DNA of 64,000 bases from Guyanagaster necrorhizus (lineage: Eukaryota; Basidiomycota; Agaricomycetes; Agaricales; Physalacriaceae): the NCBI RefSeq assembly GCF_019112545.1, contig NW_025064896.1:985317-1049316 (forward strand). Reading direction: 5' to 3'. This document shows, one piece after another, positions 22,251 through 32,725 of this stretch. Position 1 is the stretch's first letter, and every line of letters begins with the position of its first letter. The position numbers and the translations under genes were made by a program. The notes below the pieces were generated by a model, which was not told the origin of the DNA, did not search any database, and worked only from the letters and a program-made list of their open reading frames with translations.

Positions 22251-22639
22251 CCTCTGTGAATGGGGCTAACTAAGCCTTGGGTCGAGCACCTCAGCAGGCT
22301 TGCGCTTGGACTCGTGATTCCGCCCGATCATGGCATCAGTGTCACGATACCCGGCAAGTCGACTTCACCCCCGGGTTTTGAAAAGGATTTAGACTCTAGA
22401 GTAATCGTCAGTGGCATGAACAATTGTCAGGCTTTACACAAGGTCCTGTGATAGAAAGCGAATGCACACATGTTTGATAATTATCACTTTGATTGTTGAC
22501 ATCTCTCTCCATCTCGTCAGACGTCAGCACTATGAGATTGCTGCTTGATTCTTGAAGGTACGTCAGTTCCCCCCTCCCTGTTTTACTTCCATGATATTTA
22601 TCACAACGGTAAGTTGTTATATTTTCTGTGAACAGCGTG

Positions 22640-23530
22640 TCGACTCTTTGGCATTCCTATGTAGTCGACACCTTGGAAATCATTCGCCTGGATCTTCAAG
22701 ATTTGTGGGCTCTTGTCTGTTGCTACAAATGTTTTATTTCGGACCGCAGGGCGCTATGTACGGATAGCTCAGGCATCCCAATGCAGCTGAGGCATTTCTT
22801 ACACTCTGCTACACACAATCCGCACCTTTGAGTGGAAGATCACTCATGTGCATGGACGGTTGCCCGTTGCCGAAACGCGTTGAAGTTGTATTTACGCGAA
22901 GTAGGGATATATCCTGACGAAGATCTCATTGCGTTTCTCCACCCCAGCCAGAAATCGAAGAGCTGAGTATTGTGCATGGGCTTCCGAGCTATTTGAGGGC
23001 CAAAGCTTGCAAGGCTCGCTGCTGCGCCACTGTGGATTAATCTATGTTGATAGCTTACTACCGAGCCGTCAAGTGGCAGGTGCATTTCACGTCTTCCCCG
23101 GTTTATGGCGGGACGCGTTGCGTAGGGCTGCCTGTCCTGCGGAGACGGTGTGGTTGCCATATAGTTATTTGAGGAACAAAGAGGTTGCGATGTTGTACCG
23201 TTGTCTTGGTGCCATGCGCGAGTTGTGGATAGATTAGGTGTATTCGGATGACATCGATGTGAGTGGACTTTAGGCGTTTTTTGAATTGAGCGTGTAACTA
23301 ATGCACACGACTACATAGAATCTATACGACGATAGGCTGTCGAGGCGACAGCATCTGAGGGGCATGGTGACGCCTTTGGGGTGCGTGAAACGATTGGTGT
23401 CGGTTACAAATCGTGACGTCTTGGGACGGCGAAGAGGACCTGGACGAGCTTATTTCGATTGTGGCGACAGAGGTGCCGCAGTTTGACACCTTTTCTGTGT
23501 TCTATCGGACTGGAAGCGCTGTATAGGCGG
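22640..23530 (+). pseudogene. Broken F-box protein gene, copy 1
   Basis: Remnant of an F-box gene. Near 22655-22735 it reads VDTLEIIRLDLQDLWALVCC, an F-box-like segment that parallels copy 2. Downstream pieces in different frames include a block at 23030-23235 (VDSLLPSRQVAG, then ACPAETVWLPYSYLR, then MLYRCLGAMRELW) and one near 23420-23515 that ends PQFDTFSVFYR. Stops and frame changes separate the blocks, and no set of introns I tried joins them all. Fungal F-box proteins act as substrate adaptors of SCF ubiquitin ligases. This copy is unlikely to make a full protein. Confidence 0.6.
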
Positions 23531-23991
23531 GTAATAGAAAAGGTATTACAGAACACATTGCATGTGTGTACTTACCTGTTCATGCTCTTTGACTACGCTT
23601 GACAGATGTGGCACCGTCTTTCAATTTTGACTGCGCACGTTCACCTGCAAACTTCAAAGTTAGGCGTTAAACTCGGGAAGGTTCTGTGATGGGACGCTTA
23701 TGGGCGTAATACTGTCGGGAAAATGAGCGAGTAGACTTTTTTTTTATTTTGGACGCTGATGCCATCTCGTTTACGCTCACTAGTAGATCTTGGCACCACC
23801 GCTGCTCCATATGTTTCACGGACTCAATTCCAGGGACGGGCAAATGCATGCGCATGTCTTCGCCTCCAAACAATTCTTGCGTAGCCGCAAAATAATATTA
23901 TGTTAATCAGGGCGATGAGTAAGATGTTACAGATTCTTGCCATGCATACATAAAAACATTCAATTCAATACTTCATTAGACCCACTTAGCC

Positions 23992-25044
23992 ATGCTCGCC
24001 TCCATACCAGCTGACACGTTCTTGGAGATCCTTCACTATTTTTCGCTCCAGGACTTGCGCGCTCTCAGTCTTTGTTGCAAAGGAATTTTGCCGTACTGTG
24101 TATACGGCATCCCAGTGCAAACGGAAGCTTTTCCCGTCTCTGAAGTCTCGCGGAACGGACGGCCTTTTAGAGTTGACCCCGATGCTCGGTGGCGGCATGA
24201 TTATTCGAGGAAGAGAGGGTACCTGGCCCTCATAGCGCAGGGCTCCGTAATCTGCGCCACTTGAAGCTATACATCCTGTGCAAGGAATGATAGTTGAGAC
24301 GCGTTCAGGCTGTTTCTCGTTCAAGTCGACTTTTTCACGGATGAGGACCTGATTGCGTTTCTTGATTACAAGTGCGAGATGTAACGTGCGCGCACTCGCT
24401 GCCTCTCCATCTGGCGGTTAGGAATAGGTCATTGCCGAGGGTTGTAAGATTGAATGCTGCGGCGTTGTGGGTGGATAGTCTCTTGCCGGGACGTCGGGTG
24501 GCGGGGATACATTTCACATCTCCTCCGATCCGCGCTCTGTATGTGCTGCTTAGGACTACGTGTCCTGTGGAGATGGTGCGGCTGCCATATAAGTACGTGC
24601 AGACTACCCCGCTCGCTACTTTATGCCGCTGGCTGCGCGGCGTGTTCGGGTTTTGGGTTTTGGACTGATTCGGTATTTTTTCGATGATGATGTGGTAGGT
24701 GGTTTCGTACGACTAGTTCGGTGTTGTTCTGACTGGGTACGCAGGAACGATGCTTGTGTTATTTTGTGGCGTCCCTCGTGAGTCTTAGAATAGTGACGCC
24801 TACGTCGCCGGCGATGCATATCAACCAGGATCTTGAGGGTTTAATGGCCAAGATGACGATCGATACACCGCAGTTTGAAAGGTTTACTGTGATCTATCGA
24901 TTCGATGACGTACGAAGATTCTACTGCCAGATGACCGCTGAACTTAGATGTCACAGTATCTTGCGCGCTGAAGGGGGAGCTGGCACAAGGTGTGAAAATT
25001 CATGCTCGGTATTAAGCCGCAAGAGCTTTCTGATTGATGGCTGA
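23992..25044 (+). pseudogene. Broken F-box protein gene, copy 2
   Basis: This copy starts with a clear F-box: MLASIPADTFLEILHYFSLQ followed by DLRALSLCCKGI (23992-24090). The frame closes at 24264. Later blocks repeat the order of copy 1: VDSLLPGRRVAG (24472-24505), TCPVEMVRLPYKYVQ (24550-24600), and near 24815-24905 a segment containing TPQFERFTVIYR. Reading frames change between the blocks and stops intervene, so it is probably not functional as one protein, although the first exon could still encode a lone F-box peptide of about 90 residues. Copies 1 and 2 are arranged head to tail about 1.35 kb apart. Confidence 0.65.
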
Positions 25045-26737
25045 CAGGTGGATTGTATATTTCTGGTCATTTTCCTGTCGTGCTATCGTGTGGTTCCAAT
25101 GCTTCTGGTTTTATACCCTGCATCAATATAAATTTTCTCTCGACTATCCTTGTATGAGTATTTTAGGGCGCTTTATCTTCTTGACCTTTTTGAATAAGAT
25201 CTAAGGGGGGGTTTAACTTACGATAGCTTGTCAACAGGTTCAAAGCCCTGCAGGGGGGGCACATTCGACCAGCTGGAGATAACTGACTCATTACTTGCAG
25301 CTTGGAGATATTCTTTCGAGTTTAATGAACCAATGACGTTGCGGCATCGCGTACCTCTACCGGCCCTTACTCAACGTTGATGACACGTTGATGACTTCAA
25401 ATACAGCGCCCTGTTTTGAGGAGGTGTCAAACTGGGCCTGTTGATTGGACACCTCTATGCCAAGAACTGGACTTTTGCGACTTAATAAAATTGCCTTGTA
25501 GTTGGGTGCACTTGCTTCCAAGGCACCATGCTTGCTCTTTGATAGCCGAGAGGGAAGTATGGGGGCGCTGGATATGTATTTGCTATTCTGGCTTCTTTTG
25601 CCACACCAGACAGCGAGTCTTCAGACCTAGGGGTGAATGCTTCAGTGCTCGAAGGACCGCGTATAGGGTCGTCGACCTGCGGCTAGTGGCTGCTGGAGAT
25701 GCAGTGAGATCTGAGATATAATCGTCACCATGCGCCCACACTTCCAGCCAGCACAAACCGCTTCGGCCCTGACAGTGATGGGATACTTGGATATGCAACA
25801 AGGGGACTGAGTTGGGCAGCTTCACATGGTTGCTGGAAGACCGCAACGATTCTATTGGTTGTCGGCCCAGTAGTTCTCGAGTCTCGACCGTGCCCCGGCG
25901 TACGGACCTGATCCACGCGTCTCGCGAAGATCCTCGAAAAGCGGCGAAGGGACGAATTTGTACTTCGACGTCGACAAACGTTGGTGCCTGTGTAAAATTT
26001 CGAAATCGGTAAATGCTGGTGATGGCTAACAAGCCAAAATGGTGGAAATCTTGGGACACGTCATGAGGTCGGATTGCATTGGGGCCGATCATTTTGAAGA
26101 TTCTGTGTCATGGTATGTTTCGCGGAGGATAACACGCACAGTATTGGGGGCGAACAAGCCAGGACCGATGGGCCGGTTAGGTGATCGTATCTCCAGTATT
26201 CCTCCGTGGCGACGATATGTTCTGATCGGTGTAAGTAAGAATCCCCCCCCCCCCCCCCCCTGGAAAGGACGCTGGGAATCAAGAGACTTATTAAGCGGTT
26301 GTCTTGAATTCATGTTCAGTTGTCTCTCCATGTGTTTTTTGCATCACCTTGGCATCAGGCTCGAGCCGAAATACTGCAGTTTCAAGCTGACGATGGGAAT
26401 CTTCGCCCACGCGCGCGAGCAAAGAGGTAAAATTTTTCTATTTGACCAATAAAACGGGGAACATTTGAGGGACAAGCATGGCCCGGTCGTTTATTCGTTT
26501 GAACATAACAGGATCATAACGTCGCGGATTCGAATGACTTGGCTTTCATTTTCAACATGGAAGGGCCTATGCAACGGTCCAGGTTTGTACGTAAACCGCG
26601 TCAGATCCGTTTAAAAGGCTGTTAATTAAACTCCAGGAAGCAGGCGAGGAGCTCTTCTCTTTCAAAAAGTGTTCGTTTTGATAGGTTTAAAGACCGCTAC
26701 GCTCCTTTCCGCATAGGTCTCTGCTCTCCCCCTTTCA
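25045..26737. other. Region without a recognisable gene
   Basis: Frames on both strands (for example 25583-26092 minus, 169 codons; 26039-26452 plus) lack recognisable motifs and overlap each other. A perfect run of 18 C lies at 26243-26260. The last 100 bases probably contain the promoter of the membrane protein gene at 26738. Confidence 0.4.
26243..26260. repeat. Homopolymer of 18 C
   Basis: An uninterrupted run of 18 cytosines, the longest pure C/G run I noticed in the window. It may be a real microsatellite but is also a common place for length error in sequencing. Confidence 0.9.
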
Positions 26738-27566
26738 ATGGCTCCCAAGGTGTACACTTGGATAACCCTTTGGTTTATGCTCACTGCTCCGCTTATGATA
26801 TGGGATGCTGGATACTGTCTCATGAGGTGCGAGTATCTTCGCTGGCCAGCTGTATTTCTGCTCATCGCCTTGCATCTCCAGACCTCGTTCAATGGTCGGC
26901 GGCGACTTGCACTGGGCATGGAAGTTGTACGATTTTTACGGACAGATAGACAAGGTGCGCCGGTTGTATCCTTCTAGTTTAGAACCTGCCATTAAATATT
27001 TTACCCCTTTCAATACAGGTCTACGGTGTGAAAGCGTTTGAGGATGGCGATGGGTTCGCTAACGCCGCAGGTACGCTGTTGCCACATTCGATTCATGTTT
27101 TCACCTTCTTCTCACTTCTGTTGTGCGCGCCACCAGCTATTCTCAACCTTCTCGAAAACTTTGCCACGGTACGTAGCTTCATTCATCGGAACAACCCCCT
27201 TCTGTTCAACACCCCCTATCAAGATAACGTATCTCGTCCTTGTATATGCCTTCAAGTCTGACATTGCGCCGCTGTTTGGCTACACCGGTGCTACGATGAC
27301 TCTGGCCAAGACAATCCTCTATTTGGCGCAAGAGTACTATTGCGGATGGTGCGCTATAGGGCACAATGACTTTGTGGACGTTTTTGCTTACTGGATATGT
27401 CCAAACATGTGAGTCTGCTTCATCCTTCCCTGCGCCACGCCACTAACGTAACATGCGATCAATTTCTAGCGTCTGGTGCACAATATCCAGCTTGACTATG
27501 TATAGGTTGGGCAACGACATTGCCTTGTCCTTACGACAGCGCAAAACTACTGTAAAACAAGACTAA
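26738..27566 (+). CDS. Small multi-spanning fungal membrane protein, unknown function
   Basis: The spliced protein begins MAPKVYTWITLWFMLTAPLM (helix 1), then DAGYCLMRPRSMVGGDLHWA, a conserved-looking loop with GGDLHWxWK and a VYGVKAFEDGDGFANA motif. Further hydrophobic segments follow: AAILNLLENF, TYLVLVYAF and GYTGATMTLAKTILYLAQEY. It then has a CGWCAIGHNDF motif and a last helix (FAYWICPNIVWCTIS) before a basic tail (RLGNDIALSLRQRK). Six exons are read, with introns of about 50-65 nt. The TAA is at 27564-27566. I know this as a widespread fungal membrane-protein family whose members are often mislabelled; a distant relation to EXPERA/emopamil-binding proteins is possible but unproven. About 185-190 residues, four to five helices, intact. 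Confidence 0.75.
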
Positions 27567-28501
27567 TACATAGATTGTAGGACAACCTCGAATGCAGCGA
27601 TTGCTTACGTATATTTGTCTTTGAGAGACGAACTTGGGGTGGATCGGATCCTGAGAATCTGTCGTTTGTGACCTATCCACAAGTTTATCCGTCTTTGCTG
27701 TTTCGCTGTAAAAAATTGCGTTCTGGAGGCACGGAGCGGGGGGACGGAGTTGAGGCGGCAAGAGCAATTCTACGCGCGATCAACACCCGCAGATTTCTTG
27801 TAGGGAAAGAAGACAGGGCGTTTGTTGTCTCCTTTTCGTATCATACTAAATCCGGTTTGTACCTCACAGCAGTCCGCTTTATTCGTGGAGGCGATGATTG
27901 ACTTGTTGGGATATAGGGACGCGCGAAGGCCGCTTCAGTGAGGAGATCGAGGCGCTCGACAGAGTCTAGAGGTCCAATGGCGGCGGCAACGTAGAGACAA
28001 CGATGCCCGTCGTTTCCCCCCCCCTTCCCTACACATGTCACCAAAGTTACTGGCTTCCGTCCCTTTCCGTCCCCGATACGCCCTATCCGTCTGACCCGGC
28101 CATCAAAAGATGCGGGTGCCTTGAGAAACTTGCAAGAAATTTAAAAAAACCCCTCATAGCATGACGACACGCCGCCATCAACTCAAAAGGCGAAACTTGC
28201 GCGAATTTACAGAGCTCGAGGCGTTAAAACGGACCGCCTGCCTGCGCAACTGAAGTATACGGATACCGTTTTTCTCCGGCGCTACTTGGACGCAGGAACA
28301 TCGTTCTAGTGAAGTACTCAAGCAATGGAAGCTTCGGATCTCCTTGACCACAGCTTCGAACCAAAGCCACACTGATATCCGCTTGTTCGAATGGCTTCTA
28401 TGCAAAGATAGCACACTGCCCAGTCGATGTGATGTATCCATGCAATCTCTTCTGGATCAGGCGACCCCCAACAGAAGGAGTCAAGAAACAAACAATCTAC
28501 A
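27567..28501. other. Region without a recognisable gene
   Basis: Only short overlapping frames (27668-27901 plus, 27841-28044 minus, 28178-28441 minus). None has a clear domain or splice context. Confidence 0.4.
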
Positions 28502-29074
28502 TTAGGACAAGCAAGAAAGGTATGTATATATTATCAATATGCGACACGTATATGAATGATAGGAAATCAGGCCAACGGCTTCGTCCGCATCGGGTTGACT
28601 TCTATCCATTCCTGGGATGAAACCGGTATGCCTAACAACACGACAATCAGCTCTTAAATTGGTAAAGATGGCACATTGATATTCATCGTCCGCATCAGAA
28701 TCAAACCTATGTGCAACAAAACCCCATTTCGCTGCTTTCATGGCTTGAACTCTTGCTTTAGGCATCCTCCATCTCACAACCTTTGCACCCACACCCAAGG
28801 TCTCGACCGAGGTCAAGATATACAAGTCACCCTTCTTCACGAGCTCACCCTCCGCGGTTTGCCGCAACATCGCTTGCTTCACACCACGAGACACAGGAGA
28901 CAAACCCTGCTTATAGAAAAAACAAGCGAAAGCACTGGCTCGTACTGCGGTGTCATACCCATGGACGTTGCCGTAGAGCCTCGAAGATCCCGATCTCGTC
29001 CTGACACCGCGCGAAATCTGACGGAAGCGTTCATTGGGAATGGCAGACAGCTTCGTACGATACGGCGAGGACAT
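28502..29074 (-). CDS. Doubtful hypothetical protein
   Basis: A 190-codon frame with a protein-like amino-acid mix (charged and small residues well distributed, for example RQTAEGELVKKGDLYILTSV and KAAKWGFVAHRFDSDADDEY). It ends in a hydrophobic, non-conserved tail that may be read-through of an intron. I recognise no family. A 153-codon frame overlaps it on the other strand, but its composition is poorer. Real coding is possible but not shown. Confidence 0.3.
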   Translation of the reverse strand: MSSPYRTKLSAIPNERFRQISRGVRTRSGSSRLYGNVHGYDTAVRASAFACFFYKQGLSPVSRGVKQAMLRQTAEGELVKKGDLYILTSVETLGVGAKVVRWRMPKARVQAMKAAKWGFVAHRFDSDADDEYQCAIFTNLRADCRVVRHTGFIPGMDRSQPDADEAVGLISYHSYTCRILIIYTYLSCLS

Positions 29075-29535
29075 TCTCGAATTCGACCCTCCAAGGGTCG
29101 ACGTTTAGTCGCCTGCGGGTGGGTCCTCGTCGGCTGAGCTCTGACAGGGGGACGGTGTACTAATGAATCGGAAAGAATCGTTTGTAGGTACTCAGAGAGT
29201 CAATATGATGATGAAGGCGACTAGGTTGCCGGGGTAACGGACATGGAGCATTTGTTGCATGGGATTAGCGAAAGCGGGAGGAAAGATCGTGGCCAGGAGA
29301 CCCGCGTGTTAGCCAGGTAGTCAGTTCTTCTCGAGAAGGAAGGGGACGAGAACGGACGAGGCAGAGGCTCAGGTGCAAACTCCGTGGCACCCCCTGGCAG
29401 GATCCATGGATAGGACACGACAGCCGAAGAAACGTGCATAGTCCTTCACGCTGAGAAGTGTGTAGCTATGTAAAGCAAGACAGATGCAAGTATTCGTCGA
29501 AAGTTCTCACTTGTGCACAAGTGGTCGCCATTTTG

Positions 29536-31915
29536 CTAGACTCCGCTATTGAACATGCAACTAAAAGCTGACGCGGCGTAAGATTTGCACTCCAAGTTTG
29601 GCATAATATAGACGGCGGTATTCAATGGCCCGTGTGTAGAATCATTGTGGAGATGAGGATCAGCCTCAGGGAAGGAGGAATCATCTTCGGACCTACGGGA
29701 CGTTGCTAAGCCGTATACGACTAAATGTCCTTCGGAAATGGGCGGGCCTAGAAACATCGAGTCCAATCCCCACCTTCACTAGCGCAGAAGAGATGTCATC
29801 CTGAATAAGTTCGAGCAGAATCCGTCCCTTCAAGGCGATGAGAGCCTCGACAACGACGGCGTCGGAGAAGACGGAGATAACCGGATATGCAGGGCAATCT
29901 TGGTTAATTCGTGCATTCATGTTCCTACCCTTGACGAGGCGCGTTCGCTCATTGAAAGGCTCTATGAGGGATACCATGTGAAAAGGATTTCGATTATCGG
30001 ATATCCCATTGCGGCGATACTAATAGATCGGTTTGGTGCCTGGCGAGGGTCCTATATAGATATGAGTCTTCAACAGAGCGCGCGTGGAGCCTTGAGGGTG
30101 TAGGGTACGCACAAAGAGCGATGGATTAGGCTTCCAAGTAGTCTCTATGTATCTGCGAACCTGAACATTCAACACGGAATTTCGCAGCGAGTAAGGAATA
30201 GTCCCTTATCGTCCAAGCTGTCTGGGATATGATTCTTGCCTTTTCCCTCTGCTGTAAATACGTACCAGAATTCATCGAAGCCGTCATGCCTCGATCTCAA
30301 GATAGTCGGCGGTACAAAACACTAGGTCAGTTGATACCAGTTCTCCTCGAGAATGAATTCGTTGTGTTGGTGGGCTTTTGCGTGTCGGTCTCCTTTATCT
30401 TCCAACAGGAGGTCAACTACAGCCGCGCGTCCGTCGACTAGCCATTTCCTGCGCCGCTGGGGATCTCTGGGTATGGGATGTGGCATAATTTTACTCGCCA
30501 TGTCGATTACCTGCTCCTCAGATAATCCTGCGTCCACAAAACCCTTGAGTTGTTCCCATTACTCTTCTTGCCGTTTGTGGTAGGTCTCGAGAAAGTTTGA
30601 TGCCATGCCGAGACTGTTAAAGAACTGGGAACGCTCAACAGGAGTCCTAACTGTTCTAGCCAAGTGGCGAAGCATATCCTTTATGTTCTTGTGAAATATC
30701 TTTGCGTCCCAATACTTGAGCGCGCCGACAACCCTGGGATGGACTTTTCAGTGACGTAGATCCAGGCGGGTTAGATTCGGTGGCGACTCTTGGGGGCGTT
30801 TGAGCAAAGGTTTCACGATTTTCTCGAATCTAGAAGGTCTGAGTGAACATTCGAAGGCTGTGGACTTGATAGTGACGTACCACGTCTGGCAGTAAGCAGG
30901 CATAATGAAATCTGTCCACGTGTAAAGGATGGTAGCTTTAATCTCGGCTTCTTTAACTTTGTTCTCTTCTTGAGATCGCGTTAGTATGAGGTCTTCGATC
31001 AGGAACAAGAGACAAAGGTCGAGCGCCAAAGCCCTAGGACGCAAGTCATTAAGAGTAAAGTGGACATTGAGCGCCTTGCGCTTCTTTCCATTAAGTTTTG
31101 TGAAAGCTTGATGAAGCCCAATTGTTGAACTTGGAACATGTCGTCCTACGGAAGAGGCTTTAGCGACCTGTGAATCCTTTGAGGGTAAACCTGTATGTCA
31201 ATTTCGGCGCTGCGTACAGTATAGTCCCCCAGACCGGTATCCCTGGTAAAGAAGCGTTAGTAAACGTAAATAAAGTTGATCGATACATACGTACACAATT
31301 TTTCGCCCAAAGGGAAGAGCGGCAAGTCTTGACGATGCGTCTTGAGCCCCGTTCTTAACCGTTTCGAAGTCTTAAGCGACACGTTTCCATTCATCCCACG
31401 TACTCGGCAATGACGCGAAGTTCATTGATGGTTGACAGGTTGACTTCAAGACCCTTGAACGTTATTGCGCCACTCTGAACACCGCAACTTAGGGCTTTCG
31501 AAAGTCGTGTAACCAGCTTGAGGGAAAGGGCGGGGTTTGGCTCACTAGCCAACATGATTTTTTGCTGAGCGACAAATAGCATGGTAGGCCTGGGGATAGT
31601 CTCCTAACTCATAGTAAGCAGCACTGAGATTTGAGGGATAAATCGCGTTGTGTCGTTCCAATTTCTCGGCCTTTGTGACAAGTCAGACTGTCGAGAGTTG
31701 CGCCATTAGGGATGGTACGAACCTTTCCATACCATTTCGCAGCTCTGGTAAAGAATCATGGCGTTGGAAATTATTTTTACAACAATACAAGAGTGGAGTT
31801 GAACGTACTCTTCTAGTAGTCCGGCCTTAAAGTGGACATTTCCTTGGTCTTTCATGGTCGACGCTGACCCGGATAGTGTCACGGATGTCGTGGATGGCAC
31901 TGAAAATGTTGCCAC
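29536..31915 (-). pseudogene. Broken TPR/DUF4470-like gene of the fungal MYND-associated family
   Basis: Reading down the minus strand from the ATG at 31915, pieces fit a large Agaricomycete protein family. First comes a TPR-type start (MKDQGNVHFKAGLLEE), then a helical segment ending LVTRLSKALSCGV (31390-31580). Next is a SVGRH..IGLHQAFTKL block and LRPRALALDLCLLFLIEDL (31020-31110), recalling DUF4470 domains. After that come MASKIMPHPIPRDPQRRRKW (30430-30490) and a C-terminal part with NMNARINQDCPAYPVISVF (29860-29930). Breaks are visible: an in-frame TAA at 30559-30561 just before a tryptophan codon, and a frame change near 29980-30030. The family often carries a MYND zinc finger, which I could not find here. 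Function is unknown. The breaks suggest a pseudogene. Confidence 0.6.
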
Positions 31916-32725
31916 TAGAGAACTTGACCAAAGAATTGAGCTACGGTCCGTTATCCAGAGCTGAAAACGGAAATAAGCACGGCAATCACCGACTATGACC
32001 CTGTCCTTGGTCGGCCGAGCCTTATCGTCGCGCCTTGAACATTCAATCCCTTTAGCTGTCGCTGCGCCTTTTCCAGGAATTTTCCTTCGTATCTAGATGC
32101 AACATCCGCCAAGGGTCTTTGGGGGCTGCAATATAATGTGTATCGCACGGATACATATCCACAATCCATGGGACCTGGAGTTTACTGTAGCCTAGCGCAA
32201 GATCATTCGATAAGCAAGGTATGTATTAGGGACTGGTGTCACATTTTCTTCGCTGAGAACAGCTCCTAAGCCAGGCATTGCTTTGAAACAAATGGGATAA
32301 AGTGATAGGTCGGTTGCGGGTTGCTAAACATCATTATTGCCACTCGTCACATGGAATACTAAAATTTGATGGTATGGCAGTGATAGTATCTAAAACATGA
32401 GGCTGGAGACTGACCGCTTCTTTTATGAATAGACGTACAGAATCCGCAAAATCGGGAGAATAGCCGACATGTGCCTTACAGCGCGCTCAGAGCTTCATCC
32501 AACATTTCGAAATTCAGTTCTGGGGGGGAAACCCGGGCCTTCAAAGAGGGCTAGATTCTTTTCCAGATTCGGTGGCGTCGATCGGATCTCTCTGCAATTA
32601 TGTTTTTACCATTTTTCTACACGTTGGGACCTCAACCGCAATATTTCAAATGCTCTACTCTTCCTATTAAATACATCATCACGTCGTCGTGAACAGACCT
32701 TTCGCGACAGCTTCCGCTAATCAGA
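31916..32725. other. Intergenic region between divergent loci
   Basis: No gene seen. This 810-bp stretch lies between the start of the broken TPR gene (minus) and the start of the FAD monooxygenase (plus) and would hold both promoters. Confidence 0.5.
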
